Shown here: in pieces, positions 12,444 to 23,577 of the stretch
Layout of the letters: every line of letters starts with the position of its first letter
Numbering within the stretch: position 1 is the stretch's first letter
Program-made: the position numbers and the translations under genes
Source of the DNA: Spinacia oleracea
Taxonomy: Eukaryota; Streptophyta; Magnoliopsida; Caryophyllales; Amaranthaceae
Assembly: GCF_020520425.1 (NCBI RefSeq)
Contig: NC_079490.1
Location: 41,424,723 to 41,488,722, forward strand
Reading direction: 5' to 3'
DNA: 64,000 bases
Notes under the pieces: generated by a model
Told to the model about the DNA's origin: nothing
The model's input: only the letters and a program-made list of their open reading frames with translations
Databases searched by the model: none

Positions 12444-13888
12444 TTAAGGCTTTGTTCCTTTCATTTACTTTTGCATTATCTTTCACTTCAACTTCTTCAT
12501 GTTATGAGCCAATAGTCGTGGAATAGATCATCAAATATGTGTTTCTATAGCATTTTGAATTGAACTTCAGTCATGCTATCTTTCAGATCTCTATCAAACA
12601 TTTGCGGATCTTCACTTTTTCTTACCATCCACATTATGTTGTACAATTGATATCCTACTGTGTGCCTACATATAAAATTTTGAAATGTGAAAGTGCAAAT
12701 AATAATTGACTTTTTGTACACTTGTGTAGCTTTTGGCATATTCTATAGCACCTTCCACCTTTCCTTAACTTCTCAAATGTCATATCATCTATAATTCTTA
12801 ATGACGAATGTCGAAAATGAAGTGTTTATAAGTTCCTCTATATATCCCGATAAATTATATCTAAATCCTAAATTACTTTACGATGACAAAACATCCGACC
12901 ATATTTGGATATCCTGAATCTACCACATAGCATTTTTAATATTTATTATAAGGTACTTTAATTATTTTTCACATTTTTCTATTATTGATTTATTATTCCT
13001 AATGATATTATTATTATTATTATTACTATTATTATGATTATTATTATTATTATTGTTATTATTTATTTATTTCATTTTAATAAAATTAAGTTCAGTTAGT
13101 TTATAATCAGTAAGTCCAGTTTAGTTCAGTTCAGATTCAACAAGTTAAGTTTAGTTGAATTTAGAGATTTTCAGTCCAAAAGAACAATCTAGGTCTAAGT
13201 TTCAAATGCGGAATTACCAAAAAGATTATAGCTTTGATTGTACAATATTCAGTTGTATGGTGAAATTCTCCATAATTTGAAAGTTTATAATGAATTGAAA
13301 TTATAATGGTGAAATTCTCCACCTCAACAAAATTTGATTAATTTCAATAAATACAAATAAATTATTCATGCTTTGACTGATAATACCCTTTACCACCTTA
13401 ATAAATGTATTTAAAGTAATGCATATTATGTTTACTTTATTTTAGAAAATGAGGTTTATTTACTTATTGAAAATTTGACAATGATTTTTTCATAAATCTC
13501 AATCAAAAAATATGTTTTAATATAAAACATCTATTAGTTATTGGAATTTCCCTATTCTAATCAGCAAGTTACTAATAAAAGTCCAAACCCAAAAGTTTAA
13601 ACAATAAACTTCTATTTATCATATGTATTGCAATAATATTTTGTGCGTTAGCGTTATTAAAAAGTTGTGTTCTTTTTTCTTAACAATATAGTGGTAGATA
13701 TTTATTTAGTTATAATTCGTACATTTTTCCTTTCATTAGTCGGCTTAAAAACTAGTGCCACAAAAGTGGTACCCATCAATATAAGGCCTAAATAACAAAA
13801 AAAATTATTTTTGTCCCCCACGTCCCAATCACTTCCAACAATCTAGTTTATCTTATTGGTGGACGTGTTGCGGTCTTCCTAACATATT
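12444..13888. other. AT-rich intergenic DNA with an ATT microsatellite
   Basis: No credible gene was found. An imperfect (TTA)n run lies at about 13005-13075. A 64-codon minus-strand frame at 12545-12739 has no recognisable motif and is not called. Confidence 0.6.
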
Positions 13889-13889
13889 A

Positions 13890-14212
13890 CTCTCTCCGAA
13901 TTTATTTAAGAGTTACACTTGGTAGGGCACGGGCATTAAGAATAAAAATTGAATGAAATAAAATAATAAAGCAAGTGGGGTTGGGTAGATATTTTAATAA
14001 GTACATAAGTGGAGACCATGTCATTTTGGGGTGAGAGGTGAAGGTGGGTTTCAAAAATTATTTGTTTAATAGGATGGTGGGTCATAACGTAAATTAGAAG
14101 TATTATTTAATTAGATGGTGGGGTTGATAAGTTACTAAATATGGCAAGTGTATCTCTTAAATAAATACGGCCGGAAAAGGCTAGTGTATCCCTTAAATAA
14201 ATACGGAGGGAG
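13890..14212. mobile_element. Stowaway-like MITE
   Basis: The left terminus CTCTCTCCGAATTTATTTAA and the right terminus TTAAATAAATACGGAGGGAG are near-perfect inverted repeats, with TA on each side (13888-13889, 14213-14214). The right terminus is preceded by a second, similar TTAAATAAATACGG copy about 35 bp inside. It is non-coding. Confidence 0.82.
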
Positions 14213-14458
14213 TACTATTTACATAACTATGAACTTGAATATTCAATATAAAATGATTACTTGGTTATACTTGTTACTTAATGTAATATTGTTATCGGTT
14301 TTTTCATGAAATGACATTGAAGATTCACGAAACACACCAAATACACCTACGTGTTTCAAAAAACATAATATACCCCTATTTAAACTTATTTGCACCAAAT
14401 ACCCTTAATTTTGACCTTCAGTTAGTCCTCTATTAAGTCATGGTTATAATTCACTAAA

Positions 14459-14802
14459 TCTCTATTATATAAGTGAAGAGGTGGGGTTATTTTAGTAAAT
14501 CCACTTTTGGTGTCCCATTTGGATTACTAAAATACCCTCCACACTTATATAATAGAGAATATAATGACAACCTACCCAATAGGAAAATCTCAAAAAGCAT
14601 TTTAATCAATCTAACCCCTTAAATAAATTCTTACCATTTTAATCAATATGTTTATATGCGTTTGGCTCTATCTAACTTATATGTTTCTTATATTCGCATG
14701 CATCGCATTTATATTATATTCTTTACATGTTATTTCAGGTTTAAATGTAATAATACAAATATGTTTCTAATATTAGCACGCATCGCGTATATGTAAGACT
14801 AG
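14459..14802 (+). mobile_element. Probable small non-autonomous Helitron
   Basis: It starts TCTCTATTATATAAGTG after an A and ends GTAAGACTAG before a T, matching the Helitron rule of TC...CTRR inserted between A and T. A small ACGC-ATC-GCGT stem lies about 10 bp before the 3' end (about 14779-14789), as Helitron ends require. The first ~100 bp fold back on themselves: TCTCTATTATATAAGTG at 14459 against CACTTATATAATAGAGA near 14540-14556. No Rep/helicase is encoded. The foldback could instead mark a tiny MITE, so this is probable, not certain. Confidence 0.55.
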
Positions 14803-15186
14803 TACAGCTATAAGTAAACTCATTGCACTATATACCCCTATTTTAAACTTGTTGTACCAAACACCAAATTTGTAACACCCCATTTTTGGCCCTTTATACT
14901 ATATTATTATATCTTTAAAAGTATAAATAAGATAAAATTATGTTATATTTACTAGTTCTTTAAGTATTTTGGACCTATCTTTCCTTTTTTCTTCAATTAA
15001 TTAATTTAACAAAAATTATTATATAATTATTTAACCTTTCATGTTATCATTCTTTTTTTAACAGTGAGTTTTGAAGACTTCCTAATTAAACGAAGCTTTA
15101 ACTTACAATATCCTTTTCCGTTAACTTACCTTCTTTCTAATTTAGGAGTCACCTTTTCACTTTCCATAACTCCCTCGTCACTGTAG
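14803..15186. other. Intergenic DNA between the Helitron and copia element C1
   Basis: No gene seen. A TGTAACACCCC string at about 14870 resembles the edge of a G1-type LTR, but no partner or interior follows it. Confidence 0.4.
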
Positions 15187-15976
15187 TGTTGTGGGTTCAG
15201 CCCACTTGTTGTACAAGTAAGTCATTTATTTTGTGTTTGTGAGTCCAAAATATTAGGTTATGTTTTTAGTCCACTTGGGACTAAATGGGTTGGCTTATAT
15301 TAGAAGCCTAGTAGTGTTTTTTGATGTTTAGTTATGACCTAAGATGAGTTAGGTCAGCTGAGTGAAAAAATCAGATATAAACACACACACAAAAAGGAGA
15401 GGAGAGAAAGAGAAGAGAGGGTTCGTAGCTTTCAGGGCAGTCATCAGGAAACTGCCGTTTGCCGGAGATTGAACTGTCGGATCGTGCTGATTTTTGGTCA
15501 GCCCGTTCAGGATACATAGGGCCTCATTTTGAACAGTTGGATCGCCGTTTTGAGCTCCGATTTGTGCATGGTCGCTGCTGGACAGAACCTACGTTTTTGG
15601 GTGATATTCTTCATCTCTTGTCTCTTAATTGTTGTTCTCTTATGTATGGAAGTATTGGTGGGTTGTGAACCTTTGTATGTCTGATTTGGGTTCTTTTTCC
15701 CCCAATTTTATCATAATAAGAGAAGGTGACAAGGGTGGACTCCTCACAAGTCCCGTGGTTTTTACTCTTCACATCGAAGGGGTTTTCCACGTATAATTCG
15801 CGTGTGTTGATTGATTTTGTTATTCCGCATTATATTATTTGTTTCTGTCCATTATTGGTTGATTGTTAGGTTATTTGTTTGGTGGATTATTTATGGTGAA
15901 TTGGAGTTGTATTGTTTGGTTGATTGTCTTAGAGGTGATCCTTGTGGGTAGTTGATATACTACTAGGGTCCTATCA
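15187..15976 (+). repeat. C1 copia 5' LTR
   Basis: It starts TGTTGTGGGTTCAGCCC and ends CCTATCA. A primer-binding site complementary to initiator tRNA-Met (TGGTATCAGAACGAGG) follows at 15979-15994. A TATA-like AGATATAAACAC occurs near 15373, then a GAGA-rich stretch typical of an LTR leader. The matching 3' LTR was not found in the window, so the left edge rests on the TG and general form only. A 69-codon plus-strand frame inside it is not a gene. Confidence 0.6.
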
Positions 15977-16012
15977 GTTGGTATCAGAACGAGGTTTACT
16001 TTTATCATTGTT

Positions 16013-16823
16013 ATGGAGTCTACTAGTAGTAGTGGAGGTAGTTCAATGGTGAAATTGACATCAACCAATTATTCCATCTAGAGACCGGTGAAGGATTTGC
16101 TATATTGCAAAGTTTTGTATGATCCAATTGAAACAACCACAAAAGCCGATGGCACCATTTCTAAACCTGAAAAAACCAGAAAAAGTGGAAGAGAAAGATT
16201 GGGGAAAGTCAAAGAGGAAAACTTTGGGGACTATTCGGCAGTGGGTTGATATTAGCATTTTCAACCATGTGTCTCAGGAGTCCGACCCATATGATTTGTG
16301 GAAGAAAGTAGAAGGTCTTTATGAAAGAAAGACCGCACATAACAAAGCTTCATTAATCAAGAGACTTGTTAATTTGAAATTGAAAGGTGGAAAGTCTGTT
16401 TCTGAGCATTTGAGTGACTTTCACGATATTATTAACAAGCTGACTACTATGAAGATTGTTCTTGATGATGAATTGCAGGCTTTGTTCTTGTTGAGTTCTT
16501 TGCCAGATAGTTGGGAAACCTTGGTTGTGACTATTAGTAACTCTGCTCCAGAGGGTGTTCTATCTTTGGATGTGATCAAAGAAAGCATGTTCAATGAAGA
16601 GATTAGAAGAAAGGAGATGGGAGTTGATAATTCACATGCTCTTGTTGTTGAGAATCGTGGAAGAAACAAGAGTAAGGGTCCCAAAGGCCGTGATAACTCA
16701 AAAGGGAAGTCCAAGTATAGAGACAAAGAGACTAGGACATGTCATTACTGCAACAAGCCTGGCCATATCAAAAAGTTTTGCTACCGTTGGAAGAAAGAAC
16801 AAGGTAAGAAGCAAGACTCACAA
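16013..16823 (+). pseudogene. C1 copia gag, interrupted
   Basis: Encodes the nucleocapsid/capsid polyprotein of a Ty1/copia element. The ATG at 16013 starts MESTSSSGGSSMVKLTSTNY, after which a TAG stop replaces an expected Trp codon near 16079. A frameshift near 16130 moves the sequence into the frame that stays open to 16823. The body has the UBN2-type gag core (GTIRQWVDISIFNHVS, LWKKVEGLYERKT, LQALFLLSSLPDSWE) and a CCHC zinc knuckle, CHYCNKPGHIKKFC. The frame ends where element M's LTR starts at 16824. Protease and the start of integrase are absent. The remainder of the element resumes at 42545. Confidence 0.85.
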
Positions 16824-17559
16824 TGTTAGGTTATGATACATATGAACAACATAAATCATGCGGAAAAACCTATATGCCAGGATTCAAATTAATTGCACAT
16901 AATCAAATAATTAGTCTAGAATGCATACACTTTGTAGCGTGCCCTCCCTAGCTGCGCCCAAACCGAACAAGAACAAGCCTTAGGACTCCAAGTGTCGTCC
17001 CTCCGTAGAAAGTCCACAGCACGTCCGGATCTGCCTTAAGATTGACCAACTAGCTAGAATCGCCCTTAAGGTACTAGTGATTTTCGGCTGATATGGGGCA
17101 AGTGTATGGTTGAATTTTTGCTTAAATTCTTACCTTTGAATACTTGAAAAACTCGTCTGTAAATTGTGAACCAGGGCCACATATTTATAGGGGTATGGAA
17201 AGGGAGTTGGAATCCTATTAGGATACTAATTAGCTTAATTAGAATTTTATTAAAACTCTTATTAACTAATTTATCCATTAGGATTAGGAATTTAATCATT
17301 GAACGAATCCCATTAGATTTAGGATTTGTATCGGACACAAACACACACGAGATCGCCCTTGCGGGCGCTCAGCCCACGCAAGCCTTGCGGCCCACGCGAG
17401 CCTCGCAGCCCATCGCGCGCGCGCCTTGGCCTGTTGGGCCTGGCCTTGCGCTGCGCCTGGCGTGGCCTTGGCTGTCTTGCATGTGTGGTGCGCTGGCTTG
17501 CTGGATGCGGGCCTGGCTTCGTGCTGGGCCTTCATTTAGCAAGTCTCGTCCGATGCTAA
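16824..17559 (-). repeat. M copia 3' LTR, truncated
   Basis: It starts TGTTAGGTTATGATAC and matches the first ~735 bp of 41176-42544 almost base for base, including the GC-rich cassette at about 17345-17545. It breaks off after CGATGCTAA where the full LTR continues TTCGTACGATG. At that point a plus-strand LTR begins. The ORFs in the GC-rich part are composition artefacts. Confidence 0.85.
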
Positions 17560-18983
17560 TGAAGGAAATAATGCCCTTGGTCCAAGTATGCATTCTATGT
17601 TAAGTCTAATAAATGCGGTTCAGTATTAATTAACAAGTTAATAATTCAGTGAGATCAAGTGAGCTGAATGCCTAGCTAGAGGCCGCTTCAGTTCAAGTGG
17701 AATTAATGATATTAATCCACAGCTTACTCTTGACTGAACCCGTAGGGTCACACAAATAGTACGTAAACGGATCAAGTATTTAATGGCATTAAATACTCTA
17801 TCTATGGATATTCGGAACCGACGGATCTTGGTTTCAGTGGGAGCTGAGATCGTCACAGGCAAGAAATGAATACTCCGGAAACGATGATATTACCGGAAAC
17901 GGAAATATGGATCGTATCGGAAATATAAATATTATCCAAGTCGTAGATGTTGCCGGAAACGGAAACATGGTACGTATCGGAAAATATTATCGGAAATGGA
18001 AATATTACCAGAATCGGAAATATTGCCGGAAACGGAAATATTGTCAGAATCGGAAATATTACCGGAATCGGAAAATAATTCCGGAAACGGAAATATTAAA
18101 TATTTGTTCGAAACGGAATTAATTCCGGAATCGGAAATGTTAAATATTGTTCGTATCGGAAATGAATTCCGGAATCGGAAATTTAATCGGAAGCGTATCG
18201 TACGAATAAGCATCGGACGAGGCCTGCCGGACGAGGCCCAACACGAAGCCAGGCCATCGCCCAGCAAGCCAAGCGCGCCGCACAAACAGCCACGCCAGGC
18301 CCAGCGCAAGGCCAGGCCCAGCAGGCCGTGGCAGCGCGCACAGCGCGCGCAGCGCGCGCGGGAGCTGCGTGGGCTTGCAGCTCGCGCAGGCCTCGCTGCG
18401 TGGGCTGCTGCTCGTGCGCACGCATGGGCGGCCCATCGTGGCTGCCGTGTGTGCGTGTGTAAGTGTTTGTGTTCGTGCACGTTTCCTAAAACGTGCAGAG
18501 TTCGGTTAATGATTAAATTCCTAATTCTATTTGATAAATTAATTAAATTAGAGTTCTTGTAAGATTCTAGGTTTAATCAATTTGTATCTGAATAGGATTC
18601 CAATTCCCTTTCCATACCCCTATAAATATGTGGCCTGGGTTCACAATTTATAACGAGTTTCAAAGTATTCAAAGTGAGTTTTTGAGAGAAAAATTCAGCC
18701 ACACATCTTGCTCAAAAGTGCCGAAAATTCTAGTACCTTAAGGGCGATTCTGGTTGGTCAATCTTAAGGCGGATCCGGACGTGCTGTGGACTATCTACGG
18801 AGGGACGACACTTGGAGTCCTAAAGACTTGTTCTGGTTCGGTTCGGGCGCAGCTAGAGAGGGCACGCAACAAAGAGTATGCATCTAAATTATGCTATATG
18901 ATTATGTGTAAATAATATGTAATCCTGGGTTAATGGTTGTTTCCGCATGATTTATGTAATATCATATGTATCATAACCTAACA
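17560..18983 (+). repeat. LTR copy 'a' of the M/P copia family, with its own primer-binding site
   Basis: It starts TGAAGGAAATAATGCCC, ends CATAACCTAACA, and is followed by TGGTATCACGAGCC. A TATA box (CCTATAAATATG) lies near 18620. It is 1424 bp and differs from copies b and c mainly in the GC-rich segment at about 18215-18480. It contains the CGGAAATATT array at about 17875-18195, which explains the Arg/Lys/Asn-rich ORFs seen there. Confidence 0.88.
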
Positions 18984-19245
18984 GTGGTATCACGAGCCCC
19001 TTATTATTTTCATAATCTAATTTGCATAAACATGGTTAAATATTACAAATTTGCAAGAATTAAAAGGGGTGATTAATTTTCGTAATTGTTAATTAATTGC
19101 AAATTGCGTTTATTTAATTATACGTACGCAGTTTTTCGGCAGTTTCTTCGTTACTCATCCAAATCGAGTGATTTTTGTGTCAATTCCGCATGTAAAAGGC
19201 ATTCTAAAATTCCGAACCCAGAATTCTCAAATTCGAAGCCTAACT
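18984..19245 (+). other. Short leader fragment between LTR a and LTR b
   Basis: A 262-bp stretch beginning at the primer-binding site and matching the start of P's leader at 20644. It lacks about two dozen bases present in P (between AAAATT and CCGAACCC). It ends abruptly in LTR b. It is the stump of a separate element or a template-switch product. Confidence 0.75.
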
Positions 19246-20643
19246 TGAAGGAAATAATGCCCTTGGTCCAAGTATGCATTCTATGTTAAGTCTAATAAAT
19301 GCGGTTCAGTATTAATTAACAAGTTAATAATTCAGTGAGATCAAGTGAGCTGAATGCCTAGCTAGAGGCCGCTTCAGTTCAAGTGGAATTAATGATATTA
19401 ATCCACAGCTTACTCTTGACTGAACCCGTAGGGTCACACAAATAGTACGTAAACGGATCAAGTATTTAATGGCATTAAATACTCCATCTACGGATATTCG
19501 GAATCGACGGATCTTGGTTTCAGTGGGAGCTGAGATCGTCACAGGCAAGAAATGAATACTCCGGAAACGATGATATTGCCGGAAACGGAAATATGGATCG
19601 TATCGGAAATATAAATATTATCCAAGTCGTAGATGTTGCCGGAAACGGAAACATGGTACGTATCGGAAAATATTATCGGAAATGGAAATATTGTCGGAAT
19701 CGGAAATATAGCCGGAAACGGAAATATTGTCAGAATCGGAAATATTATCGGAATCGGAAAATAATTCCGGAAACGGAAATATTAAATATTTGTTCGAAAC
19801 GGAAATTGATTCCGGAATCGGAAATATTAAATATTGTTCGTATCGGAAATGAATTCCGGAACCGGGAATTTAATCGGAAGCGTATCGTACGAATAAGCAT
19901 CGGACGAGGCCTGCCGGACGAGGGCCCAGCACGAAGCCAGGCCATCGCCCAGCAAGCCACACGCATCCAACAACACGCCAATGCCTCGACCAGGCCTAGC
20001 GCAAGGCGAGTCCCAGCCAAGGCTGGCGCGCGCGCACAAATGGGCTGCGGGCAGTGGGCCTGTGCGCCGTGCCCACAGCGTGGGCCGCAAGGCTTGCGCA
20101 TGGGCGTGCGATGCTCATGCGGTGCGTGTGTACGTGCTATACGAATCCTAAAGCTATCGGAATTCGTGCATAGATTAAATCCTAATCCTAAAAGATTAAA
20201 TTAATTATTTAGAGTTCTAATAAGATTCTAATTAATTAATTAGTATTCTAACAGGATTCGAAATCCTTTCCAAGGTTCTATAAATATATGCCTAGGGTCA
20301 TAAATTTAAAAACAAGTTTTCAAGTATTCAAAGCTAGGATTTTTAAGCACAAAAATCAGCCATAACTCTTGCCCATTTAGCCGAAAATAAGTAGCACCTT
20401 AAGGGCGATTCTAGTTGGTCAATCTTAAGGCGGATCCGGACGTGCTGTGGACTATCTACGGAGGGACGACACTTGGAGTCCTAAAGACTTGTTCTTGTTC
20501 GGTTCGGGCGCAGCTAGGGAAGGCACGCAACAAAGAGTATGCATCTAAACTATGCTAAATGATTATGTGTAAATAATATGTTTTCCTGGCTTTATGGTTT
20601 TTCCGCATGATTTATGAATTGTCATATGTATCATAACCTAACA
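19246..20643 (+). repeat. P 5' LTR (copy b)
   Basis: TGAAGG...CCTAACA, 1398 bp, the same length as copy c. It holds the CGGAAATATT array (about 19560-19885) and a GC-rich cassette (about 19900-20140) that differs from copy a. A TATA-like TCTATAAATATATG lies near 20277. Confidence 0.9.
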
Positions 20644-23577
20644 GTGGTATCAGAGCCTCTTATTATTTTCATAATCTAAATTGCATGAACATGGTTAAAT
20701 ATTACAAATTTGCAAGAATTAAAAGGGGTGATTAATTTTCGTAATTGTTAATTAATTGCAAATTGCGTTTATTTAATTATACGTACGCAGTTTTTCGGCA
20801 GTTTCTTCGTCACTCATCCAAATCGAGTGATTTTTGTGTCAATTCCGCATGTAAAAGGCATTCTAAAATTTTGACAAAAATAGTAGTTTTCGGCCGAACC
20901 CAGAATTCTCAAATTCGAAGCCTAACTATGACTTTTCGGAGGTTTTAGTTTTTCGAATGCAAAATTTCGTAAATTTTAGATGTTAAATTAAATATTTGCG
21001 ATTCTTGTTGATAAATCTTGAATTTTTGATTGACCTACTGTATATGTTTAACAAGTTTGAATGCCTAACCTTGTTAATTATGCAATCTAATTTGTAATTA
21101 TGATTAATTTGTTGAAAATTGGAATAATTTAGAATTAATTTGATTTTCATAATTAGTTATAATTTAATTAGATACCTATGATTAAAAACCACCATAAAAT
21201 TGTAAATTTATGTTAAATTTTAAATTTTATGACCTAGACTTGAATCCATGTTAATCGGAAATCAATTGAATAATAAATTTTCGATTTTTCGCCCTAAAAT
21301 TATGAAATTAATATTATTTATTAATTTGTCATTAATTTTTAATATAAATTTTAAATTTTTTATGCGATTCGCTCATATAACTTGCACGCACAAAGCAATG
21401 GACGCTACGTGTTACCCTTAAGGGGTGTTGTATAGTGCGGGCATGTGACGACGAGCAAGGGAGCTCGTCGCCCATGCGGTATGAAAGCAATGAGCAAGGC
21501 CATGGTGCACGAGCACAAGGCAGCAGCCCTGCCTTGTGTCGTGGGCTGTGTGCAATGGGCGAATGGGCGAGGGCGAGAGCAAGGCACGAGCAGTCGCGTG
21601 TGGGCAGCAAGCGAGCTGCGCCACAGCGCGCACTGCCTCGCGCAAGCGTGCGGAGCCTCGCGCGCAGCGAGCGCAAGCTCGCGTGCCACGAGTGCTACGC
21701 CCAGCATCGATCGCTCGCGCGCAGCGAGCGCTGTTGTGCGTGCAACGAGCGCTGCGCCCAGCGATGGCGTGCGAGTGCTTGTTGTGCGTGCGACGAGCGC
21801 TGCGCCCAGAGATGGCGTGCGAGTGCTTGTTGTGCGTGCGACGAGCGCTGCGCCCAGCGATGGCGTGCGAGTGCTTGTTGTGCGTGCGACGAGCGCTGCG
21901 CCCAGCGATGGCGTGCGGGTGCGTGTTGCGACGTGCGACGAGCGCTGCGCCCAGCGATGGGCTGCGGCAGCATGCTCGTGCGTCGAGCGCTGGCGCGCGC
22001 AGCAAGCACCATGCGTGATGCCTTGCGATGGTGAGCAGCAGCGATGCGAGGCAGCGCATGGGCTGCGCGCACATGGCCAGCAATGGCTGTGTGCGTGTGG
22101 CCCATGGGCGTGCGTTGCGTGGGATTGTTGCGTTGCGATTAGATCGTTTTGAAATTTTAATTTGAAATTTTCAGTTTACGTAATTTTAATTAATTTTAAA
22201 ATTGATAATTTAAATTATTTTCTTGGATTTTAATTTTGAATATTGTAATTATAATAAATTTTATTTATTCTAATTATTTTACTAAAATTAAAATCTTGAA
22301 TTAATTTAAATACGACTGAAATTAAATTAAACATTTTGGATTCAATTATAAATTTATATGAGCTTTAAATTTTAATTAAATTTGTATGTTTCCGGTTAGA
22401 CTAGAAATACATTTTTATGTTTAAAATTAGTAAAGCATATGAATTTATTGGTTTAAGTGGGAGCCCTTTTTAGTCATATACTCTTGATTAGGTCTACAAA
22501 TCCTTAAGGTTAAAACAACTTGATTAGAATTAATAAGGACTAAATAATTTGTAGATTATTGGTGCCCTTGATTAATTGATGCAAATGTTCATGTGATGCA
22601 TAATGTGTTTTACTAACCAGCTATGTGGGCCATTCATGATAATGAATGGGTGAATGGTATATATTGTATATGTACTGTTTTGCAGGTTATGAAGTGACTA
22701 GTATGGCCCAAATAGGATAGAAAATATGGTCTGCGTACCATTAATTTGAATGTAATTGGTCTAAAGTACCAAGTTGTTTTTCAATTCAAAATGGTCTGCG
22801 TACCATCAAATAGTTGTAATTAGTTTTAATTATAGCTTATTCTATTTGAAGAAAATGGTGCCTCCCACGGAGATTTTCAAGACGGACTTTGAAGTTAAAT
22901 CTTCAAGATGAAGTCGGGCCATACTAGATCACATTTATCTTATGCATGTTTTAAGTTATTTATTGCTTTTAAATATGTCTTAAAATGCATGAGATCAAAA
23001 GCTTGATTATGTTGCATGATTAAGGATTTTAGTTCACTTAAAATCTAACCAACATAGTAAGAGCCTTAAGTTCCAAACTTAAAAATTGAGTTAAAAGGTG
23101 CCATGCCAAAATATACACTTGCTTGGATATCCTTTACATCAATCTAGTAATAGTTTTCGCTCAGCGAGGTGTTACTTATTGGTCCTAAAGGGGCAAGGTA
23201 CACAAATAATTGTGAGTACATGTTAGTTTTGGTGAAACTCAACGATATAAGTAAGGAGTCCTTTTATGTCGTGGCAAAATCGATAGGTTTACCTAATAAG
23301 TTCTTAGACGTACCTATCAACCAAGAATAGTTTCTAGACTATTAGCAAAAGGCTTTTGCTTACCTAAGATGTTTTAGGATTAAGTCGACAAACTGTGCTT
23401 AGTTCTTCAATGATTTTAGGATCTTGGAATCATTTTATTCACACCTGCCGGAACACATAACTTGAATAAAATGCTTAATGAACATTGAATTATGCATGAA
23501 TGCTAGAATTTAAGTTTATTAAGAGAAACTGTGAATGGTTATTTATTTGTTTATTCTTTTCAATTGTAGTTTTAAAT
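20644..23577 (+). other. P leader: 2.9 kb between primer-binding site and gag
   Basis: An unusually long untranslated leader. It runs from the primer-binding site at 20645 through AT-rich DNA, a GC-rich tandem-repeat block (about 21430-22140), then AT-rich DNA again. Long ORFs occur in several frames and both strands inside the GC block. They share a repeating 16-residue pattern and are composition artefacts. M carries an inverted, related leader with a different GC block. Confidence 0.75.
21736..21975. repeat. 48-bp GC-rich tandem repeat in the P leader
   Basis: Units starting GTGCGTGCRACGAGCGCTGC begin at about 21736, 21784, 21832 and 21880, followed by a diverged partial copy. Because 48 is divisible by three, each frame reads as a 16-residue repeat, giving long open frames on both strands. 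Confidence 0.85.

Noticed and set aside
12545..12739. 64-codon minus-strand ORF
   Set aside because: No recognisable motif, no splice or promoter context, AT-rich surroundings.
14869..15186. TGTAACACCCC start resembling a G1-type LTR edge
   Set aside because: No matching terminus, primer site or second copy; the similarity is only about 11 bp.
17907..20204. Arg/Lys/Asn-rich ORFs such as the one starting MDRIGNINIIQV, present three times
   Set aside because: They read through the CGGAAATATT array of the LTRs and then into GC-rich cassettes that differ between copies; the protein is not conserved past the array.
21418..22152. ORFs of 136-235 codons on both strands with a 16-residue repeat
   Set aside because: A GC-rich 48-bp tandem repeat keeps all frames open; no family motif and no consistent start or stop among frames.
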